This document shows, one piece after another, positions 1 through 12,400 of a stretch of 64,000 bases of DNA. The notes beneath the pieces were generated by a model. The model worked only from the letters and a program-made list of their open reading frames with translations, did not search any database and was not told the DNA's origin. Numbering within the stretch: position 1 is the first letter of the stretch; every line of letters begins with the position of its first letter. The stretch comes from Arthrobotrys musiformis (lineage: Eukaryota > Ascomycota > Orbiliomycetes > Orbiliales > Orbiliaceae), in the NCBI GenBank assembly GCA_036971715.1, contig JAVHJL010000004.1, forward strand, positions 62,001 to 126,000, read 5' to 3'. Position numbers and translations under genes: made by a program.

Positions 1-348
1 AGGAATGACTGGATCAACCGGGCCCAAGAATCGCTCAGCGAAAGAATTCGAACCCTTGAAAGAGAGAATCAACCTCAACCACAAAGCTCGCTAGCCTTGA
101 AACACAGAAACAAAAAGGAGAGACTGCGTGAGAAAACTCAACTGGGTAAGAAAGAAGGCACAGCAGGCGAAAGCAGCAAAGGGGGCCAACAAAGGGATCT
201 TAAAGGCGGAAGGTGTCTACGAGCCAAGACAAAGGCTGACCCTGATTCACCCAATCTTCGTCCGTCAAAGCTTAGCCCACCTAGCTCCGCTGGATACTGC
301 GGTGGTGTGAACGAGTGGTTTGTGATGGTGGTACCTGCGTCTTACTAG
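1..348 (+). CDS. Possible 3' end of an unrecognised gene, partial
   Basis: A reading frame is open from the first base of the window to a TAG at 346-348, giving 115 residues. The first 25 or so residues look helical and charged (SERIRTLEREN), the middle is Lys/Arg-rich, and the end is Pro/Ser-rich and then hydrophobic. No domain is recognisable. A GTAAGA donor-like site near 146 could end the true exon there, which would make the rest non-coding. It could be the last exon of a gene lying to the left or simply a chance open frame. Confidence 0.25.
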   Translation, partial: RNDWINRAQESLSERIRTLERENQPQPQSSLALKHRNKKERLREKTQLGKKEGTAGESSKGGQQRDLKGGRCLRAKTKADPDSPNLRPSKLSPPSSAGYCGGVNEWFVMVVPASY

Positions 349-1104
349 CAGCGAGGGCTAGCGTTGTTGCATTTTGGGGCTAACTGGGGTTGTTTTCGAT
401 TCTCGACGAATCACAAAAGGTTGGCGAGGGGCTGGCCGGAGCTACGACAGCCAATAATAGCGTCACCGTCCGTTTCAGATTCCAGCACCTGTTTTCTTTC
501 GGCCAGGCACACAGCAGCTTGATGTTGTGGTGCAGGCTGATGGTTACATTCCTTTCTTTTCCTTTCTTTCTTTTCCCTTTTTTTTTTCCAACCCCCCCTT
601 CCAGGGCTGGCCTGCATTAGGCGTCTTGCAGCGTTACGAAATGGAAAGGAGGCGCTTCGACAGTAGTACTTCCTCGACGGCAGCCATTGAAACGCTTGAC
701 TCGATCTGATTGACTTGTGAAAATTCGAGAAGGGGTTCAAGCCTACTAACCGCATACACAATAGTCACAACAAGCGATTTGGAATCAATTGTGATATATC
801 GATTCGATTCAAAGCGGACAGTTTCTAAAAAAAAAGAAAATCAAAGAGCACCGAAGCACAGGGCGGCTCTTTGGGGATCGTGATTAGAGGAGCTTGAAGT
901 TTGCCGATAATCATCGCGAATCCGAGAAAGCTCATCATACGTATGCCAACTTGGACTCCCACACTGACATAGTATAATATTAACAGGGCGAAACATTCAT
1001 AATGCACACAAACATGCATATCCAATGCGATGCATTTAAATTTCAAAAGCTCAAAGCTGACAAAACCAGAGCTCAAAGTTGACATCTGATGTTATGTTTG
1101 CAGG
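349..1104. other. Intergenic, pyrimidine tract
   Basis: No credible coding region. It holds a C/T-rich run at about 548-600 on the plus strand. It lies downstream of the monooxygenase on its left side, so it probably contains that gene's 3' UTR. Confidence 0.6.
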
Positions 1105-3281
1105 CTATACGACAACAGGAGGGGGGGTATCAACTATCCCGTGCTTCAAGTAGTAAGCCCTGTCCGCCTCGGGCTTCACATCGGCCATTGTCCAGCCATT
1201 CCCAAGCCAGCCATGTTCGCTGTCGTTGACGTACTCATACTCCCAGTCCTCCCACCTGGGATTGCTCAATACTCTCTCGGCGTGGAGACAAGATCCTAGA
1301 AATCAACCAAACGAATATCAGCAATGTAGCCTTGCAAATGCAGGGAGCACCGAGCCGCGAAGGAGGTTTTCTTTGCCCCAAAAAAATCCCGACCCGCGTC
1401 TTGGTTTTCTCGATCGATTGCCATTGCGTTCAAAGGGGGTGGGGTCCGCTTACCTGGCCACAACGCGGATACCTTGCCGTCATATGTGCCACCTTTGTAC
1501 CAGCTGCGACACTTCATCGAGAATACGGTTCCAGGGAAATAAGCGTCGCAATACTTTTGGAAGTTGCGAACGCTTGAGGCCTTCGCCTCGATTGTTTTGA
1601 TGTTGTCCCGTTGGATCTTTTGGACCGCCTGGCAAACGTAATCAACTTCCCTTTCCAACACAATTGTCAGGCTGCCAGTTCCAACACCAGAGTTTGGTCC
1701 CAAACTCATAAAATAGTTGGGGAACCCGTCTGTTGCGATACTCAGGTAAGTATCCGGATGGTCCTTCCATTTCTCGGAAAGTGCTTTCCCTCCACGGCCG
1801 ATTATTGGAAATCGTTTTGTCCATGTTGTATCGAAACCCGTGGCACAGATTATCGCATCCACCGACCGAGCCGTGCCATCCGAAGTAACAAGACCCTCGG
1901 CTGTGACGTATGAGATTTCCTCAGAGACGAAATTAACATTCTCTTGGGCAATTGCTTCCAAATAACCAGGACCCTGAAACGACCCGCCAACGTTAAAACC
2001 ACGATCTGGAACTGGCTGTTAGGTCCGGAGAGTGTTTGCGAGGAGGACTTACTGGTGTCAACCGTCGGCAAGCAGGTGGGAACGGTGGTAATAGAGAATT
2101 GAAAACCTCCGGCTTCGAAGACAGCTTCTTCTTCATATTCTCTGTGAAGACTTCGATGGCACCTTTTTGGAGGTCACTCCCTCTCATTGTGATAGTGTGC
2201 GCCGAGTTGAGCTCATGTTCGAGCTCTCGCCTGTACTCATAAAAGTGCTTTGGATCGGTTTTGAACTTCTCAATATCGGCTTCCGAGAAATAGACTACCC
2301 GATGTTTAATTATGTTTATTAGTTAAGTCCCACTCATTGAGACAACAACGACCATGAGCATGAAGGCAGCTCCAGACTTACAGTCCTTTCCATCAGGGTT
2401 CTTTGCTTCGGCAAATTCTCCAGCAATGGGCATTGCGATCCATGTCTTCCCACGTGCATAGTGATCCAGTTTCTTGACCACCTTTTGCATCGTTGGGACT
2501 ATTTGGATCGCACTGGAGCCGATACCAATAACGGCAACCTTTTTCCCCGCATATTCATACCCATCCTCCCAGTTGGCACTATGTAGCAGCTTGCCCTTGA
2601 AATCATGCAATCCCTTAATCTCAGGCCACTTCCATTCATTAAGGGCACCGATACACCCAAAAAGGACATCCGCCTCATCTTCAAACACCTCCTGGTCTGG
2701 CGTGTCCAGTTTCTGGATCTTCAGGGTCCATTTACTTCTAGTTTCGTCGAACTTGGCCTCCAAAACCTTTCTGTTGACCTGCAGATATCTGTATACACCG
2801 TACTTCCTCGCCACATGTTTCCAATACTCTCCGATTTCTGCGCCTGGGGCATAGAAGCGGCTCCAGCTGGGGTTAGGCTCGAATGACGCCTGGTAGGAAT
2901 GCGATGGGATATCTGTTCGGCATAAGCATATGGGTTAGAACGCACTATGTACCGTTAGATCCCCGAGGATCCGGTGGTCGCACTCTTCGTATTTTGAAAC
3001 TACGGGGGGATCGTGAACATACCACAAGCCACACCAGGATACCGATTTTCGTACCATGTTCCTCCAACCTCTGGGTTCTTCTCGTAAACTACTAGATCGA
3101 GATTTTCAATTCGCTGGGGCAATCGAATCCCTGCGAGGATGCCGCTGATCCCAGCGCCAATAACAATAACCTTAACAGGACGAGCCTCATCCACTGCTCT
3201 TTGCTCCAGAGTGACAAGCTTTTCGGCAGGCGATTGGGGCTCGGGTGTACTCGAGGTCGTTCCTACTGGTGTTTCCCCCAT
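1105..3281 (-). CDS. FAD-dependent monooxygenase, Baeyer-Villiger type
   Basis: Five exons on the minus strand: 3281-3023, 2912-2382, 2294-2053, 1973-1454 and 1295-1105. They join in frame to 580 aa. The N-terminal FAD site GAGISG is at residues 42-47 and is followed by a GTWYENRYPGVACD-type segment completed across the first intron. A second Rossmann motif (GIGSSA) for NADPH follows. Just before it is FKGKLLHSANW, which matches the FxGxxxHxxxW fingerprint of type I Baeyer-Villiger enzymes, here followed by E rather than P or D. Family members insert oxygen into ketones or oxidise soft nucleophiles with NADPH and O2, often in secondary metabolism or steroid/terpenoid breakdown; the substrate here is unknown. 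All introns (79-158 bp) have GT-AG ends. An upstream in-frame ATG at 3356 exists, but 3281 gives the usual short leader. No biosynthetic neighbours are visible. Confidence 0.93.
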
Positions 3282-4981
3282 CTTCAAACTATTGTTATGT
3301 ATTCCGCTAGCGCGTCTAATAGCGATAACACAAGTCGAAGGTCCCCTTTCAGTCAATATAGATATACGATATATCTATATATATCGAAACAGTAGGCGAA
3401 GCAGTTACACCCAGATCGAGTTTGCGTCTCTATATATGAAAATTCGGCCGCAAGCAATTCTCAGAAAGGTAGGTCCTAGAATCCCACCACTTCGGATCGT
3501 TAGGGTTTTATAGGTAATTTTCCACATCCGATACCCCGAGATTCCGTATAAGTGCGTGCCTATTTGTGCATGGACCCCGCATACTCCAGGATTAAGCCCC
3601 GGATTCCAATATTATAATGCGGGCGAACGGTCGAGCAACTAGCTGTGCTCGTGGTTGGTTTTAGTCTCACTTTGATTGGCCACCAGGTAATCCTTCCCGA
3701 TATTGAGAGCCGAAGAGGGTTTGGCCAGATATAAGGAAATATCACGAAAGTTCGGCCCAGCAATTAGTTTATTCCTCGTGTTTGGGTCACACCATTCAAC
3801 TGCCTGGCGACATGGGAGAGCTCAAAGATCCCGGTAAATATCCATATTTGTAGTGATGTATAAGCTGGGAAGGCTTGCTTAGACATACATCCTGGGGCCA
3901 CTCTCCAATGCATATGCAAGCTGTGTCCTTCGCAAACAGTCAAAATTGGACCCATAGGTTTGGGCGAAGGTTCTGGGGTTTTCCCGTGCCGCTAACTTGT
4001 GAAGCTTTGAAAATCTCGGGCCGATACCCGCCAAGCTTCGAGCTTTGATCAACAACGCTGGTGATGGGCGCATGGCAACAAAAATCAATTGGGGAAGCTA
4101 GCTACCGTGGGGACTGTTGTGGGGACTGTCTCCCCAATATCTGTATTTGCCTCACCAGAATTTTTGATTTTTGATTTTCATTTCGTTTTAACCATCACAT
4201 ACGTCTGTTCAGAGCAGTTGGTGGAACCTCGAGATATGGCTGGTGGAATTTCAAGGTCAAGCTTTGTGTGGGATTTCCGGATTAGGACATGAACGCTGCG
4301 TTGGCCAACACCTATCCCAAATCGTAAAGTTACGGATGCATGGCCCAGCCCCAGGCCCAGCCGACGTATGTGCGCACATATGATGCGCATATTGTATAAA
4401 ACGTGCGCCTAGCTAAAGATGGACAGAATATAGTCTCGAGGGCGGGTACGGACTACACCTTCCATTCCACTACATACAACTAGGGTTAGTATCTCCCTCG
4501 TGTTGGAGATATCGATAGTAATGGCACGCGCACGCGCCCGATCCACGCGCGTGTATGATGGATTAACGGATCCGCATGTCGTTTTATAGATCTATAGACA
4601 ATGAAATAATATCTTTATAAATCCTTAAGCTATGGTAATTACCCCGCATGAATTAAATTGGCTATCACTACGACAGTTGACGATTGCGCGGCATCTCAAG
4701 CTCCTCGTCGACGTCTTGGTGCATGGGTTATTGCAGCTGCGCTGCCGCATCACGACTTCACTAATTCGCTCTTTAATTTGGACTTCCCAGCTTTAAGTTT
4801 TTTGGCATTTGTAGATATCTCTCGTTTTTTGTCAACCGCTCGGAGAACCTGATGAATTAAGAAGTTCTGGTCGGTGTAAATATTTTTATTCCGCCCGGCC
4901 ATCCATGCTCCTTTAAGGCTGTGCTGGAATCGACCGATCTAGCTATTAGCTAGCGCTAGGCTATAGCGAGTTTCTGATGGT
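3282..4981. other. Intergenic spacer, AT-rich
   Basis: Divergent spacer between the monooxygenase and the basic protein. It holds short TA-rich stretches (about 3358-3383), an alternating CG run (about 4524-4551) and no frame with coding character. It must carry the monooxygenase promoter, but no single TATA element stands out. Confidence 0.6.
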
Positions 4982-5785
4982 ATGAGTGGCCGCAAAGACC
5001 TTCGATTGAAGAGGGACGACTCGCCACGACTACAACAACCTACTTTCCTTCTTCCCTCGCCCTCAGAGGACTCTATCCCAAGCCTCTGGGAAGTCGACTC
5101 CGATATTGATCAAGACCGTCCTTCCGAGATATCCCTTCGACCAGTACGACAAAAATCCACTTTCGTTCGCGATGCAAATAAAGATGGGGAAAATTCCCCA
5201 AATACTTCTAGATCGGCCAGGCGGCCACCGCCCGAACTGTCTCTAGTTAGTACGGAGTCAGATGAGGCGGATTCGCTTTCACGAATACATACCGCCGAGC
5301 GAGAGTTAGACAGAAAGAAGAGCAAAAACTGTTTCAGGATAGGAAAACCAAAAGACGACAAGGATAGAGATCAAGGTTGCGACAGGGAGACGAAGAAGAA
5401 AAAGAGAGAAAAGAAAGAAAAGCCGCCGCTAGGACAGAAACTTCGCCATAAATTATCGCTTAGACCCCACAGAAACCAGACTAAAGACATCAAAAATTCG
5501 CGATCAAAACATGGCTTTTCCATAAGCACCGACCCTGTCAACATCTACAAGGAACCAATTGAGTCGGATTCAGGAGGGCGAGTCCGGAAAAGCCAACATA
5601 TGACTGCCGAAGTTAAACTTCATTTTTGGAGAGACAAGTACGAGGGTGAGGGGAGGATAGAGAGGTTTCTGAAATTGATGCATAAAAAGCGATTCCGAAA
5701 ATTCTTGAAGACAGCAATTGACCTTCAAGCCGCTTCACTGGGTTCGCTGAGAAGCCATTCACGACGAAGCCGCGATTACGACTGA
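4982..5785 (+). CDS. Small basic disordered protein, hypothetical
   Basis: Single-exon frame of 267 aa starting with ATG at 4982. The N-terminal half is rich in Ser, Pro and Asp and looks disordered. A dense Lys/Arg block (KKKKREKKEKPP) near residues 138-149 could act as a nuclear localisation signal. The last 60 or so residues are predicted to be helical and basic (FLKLMHKKRFRKFLKTA) and end in an Arg/Ser-rich tail. I do not recognise a family. Codon use and length favour a real gene over a chance frame, but without homologues this is moderate support only. A GTATGA beginning three bases before the ATG would not affect the frame. Confidence 0.5.
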   Translation: MSGRKDLRLKRDDSPRLQQPTFLLPSPSEDSIPSLWEVDSDIDQDRPSEISLRPVRQKSTFVRDANKDGENSPNTSRSARRPPPELSLVSTESDEADSLSRIHTAERELDRKKSKNCFRIGKPKDDKDRDQGCDRETKKKKREKKEKPPLGQKLRHKLSLRPHRNQTKDIKNSRSKHGFSISTDPVNIYKEPIESDSGGRVRKSQHMTAEVKLHFWRDKYEGEGRIERFLKLMHKKRFRKFLKTAIDLQAASLGSLRSHSRRSRDYD

Positions 5786-6659
5786 TACTATTGAATTCAT
5801 TGATACCGCAAGAATGGCCACTTTTGGTCTTCTTTTAGCACCGATACCTTCTCGAGTCAGCCTCCTTGCAAGTTTAGTGCCTAGTCAGAGTCTCGTTTAA
5901 TTAATTTTTCCTTATTCTCTTGAGTGTTCTGCTAGAAAGGATAGCCTCACACAGATTCAACAAGAAAAGCAAATTCTGCTTTCTTATCATGGCCTAGATC
6001 CCTGTCCGCGCATATCTACACCCCCGAGGCTAATGTCATCATTATAATATCCTGCAGAAGGTATGGGCAGACTATTGGTGTGAGGGTTACATATCTTTCA
6101 CCATGCTCCTCGTATAGCAGATTAATCCATTTGTCTGCTTGAACTTTGTAGTGAATGCATGCTATAAGTGCCTACATCATATAGCTGGGCTTGGTTTCGT
6201 GCTGGGCTTTAATTATTAAACACTACTCACCAAGCAAGACTTCCCAAAACATCCCAATTAGTCCGGGCTACATGTCCAGCTCGGAAAGATTAACACGTTG
6301 TCGGCAAAAGTCTTCCATTTCTAAAAGAGGGGAAGAAGGGTATAGCGGTTCAATGAGAATCGGCTGTTGGATATTTTAACAATCCCAGCACAAAAACGTT
6401 CCCACTGGCTAAACGGGTTTTAGGGGTATATGTAATGTACATGCCTAGGCGAATAGGAAAGCCACAGACGAATACGAGAGGCTGCCAACGTTCAATTTAA
6501 CTTTCTAGATAAAACTTTTGGAATTCAAAAGAGAAAATCATTATCATTTTAATTTGTCGAACCAGAATCAACTATATTAAAAGATAGCTACAAGAAAAAC
6601 GGATATAGAAAACCCCTATATAATATATAAAACGATACAAAAGATGATGACAGCGGCAT
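5786..6659. other. Intergenic, 3' flanks of two convergent genes
   Basis: Lies between the ends of a plus-strand gene and the minus-strand sugar permease. AT-rich, with no coding signal. It should contain both transcript ends. Confidence 0.6.
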
Positions 6660-8249
6660 CTAGGCCTTCTGCACGTGCTCAACTGTGACCTTGTCATCAG
6701 CCAACTTTCCGTCGTCGTGGAGAGCGTTGAGAAGCTCCTTTCCGTGTCCAGTAGCACCTTCTCCTCCGACCTTAGCATCTTCACCATCGAAATACTTGGC
6801 GATTTCCTCGAGAGGAGTGTATCGGGTTTCGATGAAGAAGAAGTAGACGACAGCCAATTCGACGGCCAGCCAGCAGTCGTAGACGATGTAGTATTTCCAG
6901 CTGATCGAGTTGATGGCCTCTGGGTTGACGTAGTTGTTGAAGAAGAGAGCGCAGTTGACGAAGAAGAACATGACAGCGAGACCCTTGGCACGGATCTGGA
7001 ATGGAAGAATTTCGACGGTGTAACCGACGAGAAGACCAGACCAGGCCAAGTTGTAGCAGGTGTAGTAGAGATAGATCATAGCAACGACAGCTCGACCGGC
7101 AGCATCGTTTCCGGTGGTCTCGCGGCGCTCGGAGCAGATTGTCCATGCAATGAAACAGACCAACATACCAGCGGTAGAGGTAAGGAAAAGTGGGCGACGA
7201 CCAAAACGATCAACCATGAAGGCCATGGTACCGGCGACAAGCATGTTCCAAATTTGAAGACACCCGTTAATCAAGTTCTGGTCGACTTCTTTGGTGATAC
7301 CGACTTGCTTGAGGATAAGGGTGATATAGTAGGAAACGAGCGAGTTACCAGACCACTGGGAGAAAAGACCGGCGCACAAGCAGATGAACATCCTGTGTCG
7401 GTTACCCTTGGTAGACCACAGAACGGAAATCTTTTGCTTGTTGAATTCCTTCTCGAGAGCGATGGTCTCCTTAATTTCGATGAATTCGTGTCTGACAAGA
7501 TCGTCGTCGGGGTTTCCGTTGGCGTGGTACTTGGCAAGAATAGCAAGGGCCTCCTCGTGGCGGTCGACGGAGATCAACCAACGTGGGGATTCTGGGACGA
7601 ACCAGATGAACAAGATCATAACGCAAGCTGGACCAGCCTGCAGGATGGAGGGAGTTCTCCATGCCCAATCAGACTTGATCTTGAGAGTACCAAAGGTGGT
7701 CCATGCCGCAATAATGGCACCGAGATACCAAGTGGTATTGTAGATAGATGTAATCTTGGCACGATGTTGCATATGGGCTAATTCGGTAACGAGCAGTGGA
7801 GCAGCTCCGTGGGCGAAAGAGATACCGAAACCGATCAAGAAACGGGCACCGATGAACATACCAAGATTCTGGGCAGCAGACTGAAGGGCGACACCAACAA
7901 ACATGATGAATAAACCAATCATGATGGCGACTTTACGGCCCCTCCAATCGGACAAGAATGGGGAGAACGGGACGGCGACGATGGAACCAACAGACATGAT
8001 AGCGTTGAGGAGACCCAGCTGGGCATTGGTGGGGTGGAAGTATTTTTGCCAGTAACTCAAGGTCTGGAGACCGTTCATCATGGAGCCGTCGAAACCATTG
8101 GTGGCCGACACGAGAATGACGGTAGAGAGGAGGAAGTAGAGCTTTCGGAGACCAGGTTCCTTCCACCAAGTAACTTGTGGGAATTCTCGACCACCAAGGA
8201 TGTTACCTTGGTTGACCGTTGGCGCTGCCATAGCGGGCATGTTGGGCAA
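6660..8249 (-). CDS. MFS sugar permease, hexose/lactose type
   Basis: Intronless 529-aa protein on the minus strand with the 12-helix layout of the MFS sugar porter family. Visible signatures are DWRGRK after helix 2, PESPRW before the central loop, DRFGRRPL after helix 8 and ETRYTPLEEI after helix 12. Cytoplasmic tails at both ends are hydrophilic. It imports a mono- or disaccharide with protons across the plasma membrane; similarity to fungal hexose/lactose permeases is by overall pattern only. Codon use is strongly biased to C-ending codons compared with neighbours, which suggests high expression. A second ATG four codons downstream could also serve as start. A TATA element lies 190 bp upstream. 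Confidence 0.93.
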   Translation of the reverse strand: MPNMPAMAAPTVNQGNILGGREFPQVTWWKEPGLRKLYFLLSTVILVSATNGFDGSMMNGLQTLSYWQKYFHPTNAQLGLLNAIMSVGSIVAVPFSPFLSDWRGRKVAIMIGLFIMFVGVALQSAAQNLGMFIGARFLIGFGISFAHGAAPLLVTELAHMQHRAKITSIYNTTWYLGAIIAAWTTFGTLKIKSDWAWRTPSILQAGPACVMILFIWFVPESPRWLISVDRHEEALAILAKYHANGNPDDDLVRHEFIEIKETIALEKEFNKQKISVLWSTKGNRHRMFICLCAGLFSQWSGNSLVSYYITLILKQVGITKEVDQNLINGCLQIWNMLVAGTMAFMVDRFGRRPLFLTSTAGMLVCFIAWTICSERRETTGNDAAGRAVVAMIYLYYTCYNLAWSGLLVGYTVEILPFQIRAKGLAVMFFFVNCALFFNNYVNPEAINSISWKYYIVYDCWLAVELAVVYFFFIETRYTPLEEIAKYFDGEDAKVGGEGATGHGKELLNALHDDGKLADDKVTVEHVQKA

Positions 8250-8437
8250 AGGATGTTCTACTGCGTAGACGCAGGAGAAAGAACCTATTCACAAGTCTCT
8301 GGTTGGAGGTAGCAGGATATCAATACTCTCTTCTCTTCACTGAAGGGAGGAGTACCGTACTGGCTGTTGAATGGAACCCACTTGACTGGGAAAAGAGAAT
8401 GAGGATAACAGGGAAGAGAAGGAGCGACGATGTTCTC

Positions 8438-8445
8438 TTTATATA
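8438..8445 (-). promoter_or_regulatory. TATA box of the sugar permease
   Basis: TATATAAA on the minus strand, 190 bp upstream of the permease ATG at 8249. The spacing fits a TATA box with a roughly 100-150 nt 5' UTR, and the gene's codon bias fits a strong promoter. Confidence 0.5.
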
Positions 8446-9400
8446 CAGCCATCACGCCAATAAGAAGATCTTCCTCCGCATTCTGGGGACAGCTGATATT
8501 GTCCCGTTGCTGGGTATCTTTTGCCGCGTCTCGTCAGGCATCTGTAGTATAGTAGCTTACTTTTTGCCAGTGCGCGCACATGGTCCGGGATTGCAATAAT
8601 GCAGTGCAATGAAGCAAAGACCATACTAGACATCAGATCGTCCGGCTAAAGAGGTCGAACGATACGAAGTACAGGATCCCTTTCGATGGAATTCAATTAA
8701 CCGGCCGGTGAGGTTTCCAATATGGACTGAGGTTGAAATCCAAACCATTGCTAACGATGGTCTGGGCGTAATGATTTCGGACTAGTGTGCTGGGCACGGA
8801 TCGGTAGAATAAGCAATACTGCAACTAGTAAAACTACCTAGGTCAAATTCTTTTATCTGATTTGCCCCAGCATGATCTTATTCACGAGACTTTTTATTAT
8901 ATGGGTGGAGTTTCATGCCGGCGCTGCTAGCAATTCGCCGCGGAAGGGCTTTTCGCAGTTTTCGTGACCGGCTAATCTACTTATAAAACTTATTTTATGT
9001 GATGACTAGCAAATAACCAGGCCTTGGAAGTCGTCTTGAGTATCAGCCGAAAAAGCTTCGCAAGAATTTATGAAATTGAATTGAATTAGGAAAGAAATTT
9101 CTCTCAAACCGGGCACTAACCGATTAGCTGGCATGTCCATGTATACGTACCATGGTGCAACGACCCTTGGTCTTTCTTAATTTCTGGGGTGATGAGTACC
9201 CCAAACTCGTGCCCGTGGGCATGATTGGCGTTTCCACGAGAATATTACTCGAACCACTAAATCATCCCACTAGGATGTCCGGACTTTGTCCTAAACTTAC
9301 TGAATGTTACGGAGCCCCCATTTCCTAAGTGTGTGGGGACCCCGAATTGAAAACGAGAACCCCTCCTCCTGTTGCTTCGATCATCCTCGTCTTCGTCAGG

Positions 9401-9423
9401 AAAAAAAAAAAAAAAAAAAAAAA
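9401..9423. repeat. Poly-A run, 23 bases
   Basis: Uninterrupted A run in gene-free DNA. No transposon 5' end or target-site duplication is visible beside it, so it is best read as a simple homopolymer. Confidence 0.9.
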
Positions 9424-12400
9424 GTGAGAGAGACAATTCGATATTAGAGTTTTGTCACCACTAGTGGTCTTCGTAAGAGAACACCACCACCACCAAGGTT
9501 CTCCGAAGAGTTTGCTTTGCATTTGCAGCCTCTGACGCACGTGGTATATGCAAATTATCTCCATTTCAGGGAAAGTGTTGGCCATGGTGTCTCCACTCGG
9601 CCAACCGGATTAATTCTCCAATTGGGCAAGAATGCTAGGGTTCGTACAAATCATGTGGCAGGGTACGACGAATCCGAGGTTGGCTCGATTTTATCCAATT
9701 GAAGCGGACCCACGGGCCGAGTCAATGTCGAGTCGATAGGCAAAATGGAACATCTATGGAACATTCGCTGGCAAAATACAACCCCACACTAAGACACGCC
9801 ACAAGCCCTGCGAGCCAACCAGCGCCCGGCGGCTGCAGTTATCAGGCTCAATTCCCCTGGTCCTGGTTATTGAATTTACCCGCTGCATGCTGCATGACAC
9901 AAGTCGGAGGTCAGAATCGCAATTGAAGGCAACAGATATCGGGAGCAAAATTGGATTTTGCATCGGAAAGAAGCATTCGAGATCTCAGCCTGGCCAAAAT
10001 CTCGGATATGAAAATACAATTCTGGAGTATAACGATAGCTTAGGAAAATATATGTTGCACTGAGAGAAGGGAAATACCGACCTCGCAATTCACGCAACTG
10101 GTCTATTCGATTCGCATGAGTCGTTAGCAGCTAGTAGCTAGTAGTTATACACGTATTTTCGTAATATAATATTAGAGTTTATTCGAAGCCTTCGCCTGAG
10201 TTAGCTTCAAGATGGGAGTTGAAATTTCTAATTCTTTTGAAACTGGACCTGCAACAATGTCTGTTGAATTCACTGATTAGTAACTCTATCTAAGCAGACA
10301 AACCCTTGGTAAATATCTTCCACCCTTGCGCGCAGCCAATTTTTTTTAAAAAAAACCACAGGGTTTAGCCTGAATGCTTCCGAAGAAATATTGTGGATTC
10401 AGCAGAGTTTTCCTTTCTCGTGGTCCCACCAGTGAATTCTCGGGTCTCCGTCTGTTGTCAGACATGCTCACAAGATCATCTAGATCAAGTTCGAAATTAA
10501 CGGTATTTGGGGAACCAAAGTCAAGCTAGTCGCCCCCAAGTTGGGATTAACTTCCCTGTTGCATTTAGACCAGTCTTTGAACGTAAGAAACCCGGGATTT
10601 TGGAGCTTCTCTGAACTATGGATGGCAATCCCAAAACAGCGTATACGTTCAAATATGGGGTGGATGAGTCGACCAACGAGGTCCGAATATGCAGTGGTCA
10701 ATGCCAACCCGACCCGCATGCTGACTGACTGTAACATAACATTCGCAGTATACATGGGGGCGCATGTACACACCAAGATTTCTTCTAGAAGTAGCACGGA
10801 AGTTACGGCACTATTGCTCCTAGCTCTCTGGAAAGTGGTGTGCACGTTCATGGAAGCTCAGATGATCACAAGCACGACAAATTTCTAGGTTTCCCCGCGC
10901 TTTCACGAAAAGCTAACCAATATAATAATATGTGACCCGTCAAGAAATACGAACTCAATGCAAGTCAACATGACAGTACTAGCTCCCTTACTAGGTAAAA
11001 AGCAACCAGCCGCCTTACAGTTTACCTCGTCTTCCTTAGCTTCCCCCGGTCTTTCCAAAATAATAATGATAATAATAATGATACTGTCTCTACGAATAGA
11101 AACCCTTGTCACTTGAAGACTATCAAACGGTTGGGCTCTAAAATAAGAGGCGGCATCTTCTGAGTGCATATATCGTGTAGCCCGCTCTCGTATTCGAATA
11201 AAGCACGTCTTGAATATCACGTCGAATGCCGTATCGAAATATTGCCATTCTCGTTAGGAAGCTGGAGGCTATCCCTGCGTGTCCATTTGGCTAATAGGAA
11301 GATCTCCACTTTATATCGCACCACGTTGTTATGTCCCGATAACGAACAGCTGAGGGCTAATTTACGTTCAGGTAACACTAGGCCTTACTGGTACATGAAC
11401 ATGTGCTATATTTTGAGCCATGACCAAGAGGGAAACGCATATTGTCCGAGTTAGTAGATGTCGGAATGTTAAAATTTAGGCACGGGTACCGTTTCTTTTA
11501 GCCGTGATTGCCACGATTGGAGTCCGGGTATTTCCCCGCAATATTCTCTTTGTATAAATTTAGCCGGCATCGTGAATTATCACACCCTGCAGAAAATCGT
11601 GGGTATGCGTATTGCACGCCTTGTAATCCGCCTACGGGATTGTTTTAGTCTTCATTCCCCAGTCTTCAAATTGAATATGGTATCTGTATTGACGAGGGTT
11701 TATGCATAGCTATGGATGCATATACGAGTGCAGCTTTTGGAATCTTGAATTAAGAGTGCTCGTCTGCAATTGACGAGCGAAGCTCAAAGGATAGCTTAAC
11801 TTAGAGGCCGGACTCGTGATCATGATAACAACTAACAATATATTATACCCCCTGTTCGAAACATTCCCAATCGACAAGTTTGGATCTAAACTCAAGCGTT
11901 TAAACCCAAATAGAGGTTTCCAACTCCCCGGTTCTCCCCATTTATCCGTTTATCCAGAGCGATTCCGAGGAAACCATGTTGACGTGACACCCGATACGCT
12001 GGCAGCTCACCACTAGGCTGGGGAGCAAATTTCATAGTTTAATGTTTTTTGAATATATGTCAAGCGAAATTTGTGGAAGGATTTAGGAGTTACAATTTGA
12101 GTGTTTTGAAATACACATAATGTGGGGATCCCCAGGAAGGGAGGAAGACTGGCTGATTGCCCGCCGATAAAGGAAGGGTATAAAATTCGAGAGCCACCTC
12201 ATAGACCTTCATATCTAATTTTTGTGGATGATATACTGTATTGTAGCAGTGTCAAGGCTTAAACACATGTAAGTGAAGCCATTGGGTTCGTATGTTAGAT
12301 CCCGAGCCCCATGTTCGACGCAGAGAATAAATCCATCGTGAGGAGTAGGCCTCTTGAAAATCGGAGCATGCTGCTAAAGCTAACAGATCTGCAGAAAGAT

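Noticed and set aside
40..62. GGTTCGAATTC-like tRNA T-arm on the minus strand
   Set aside because: Weak stem, and no D-arm, anticodon arm or acceptor stem at the right distances.
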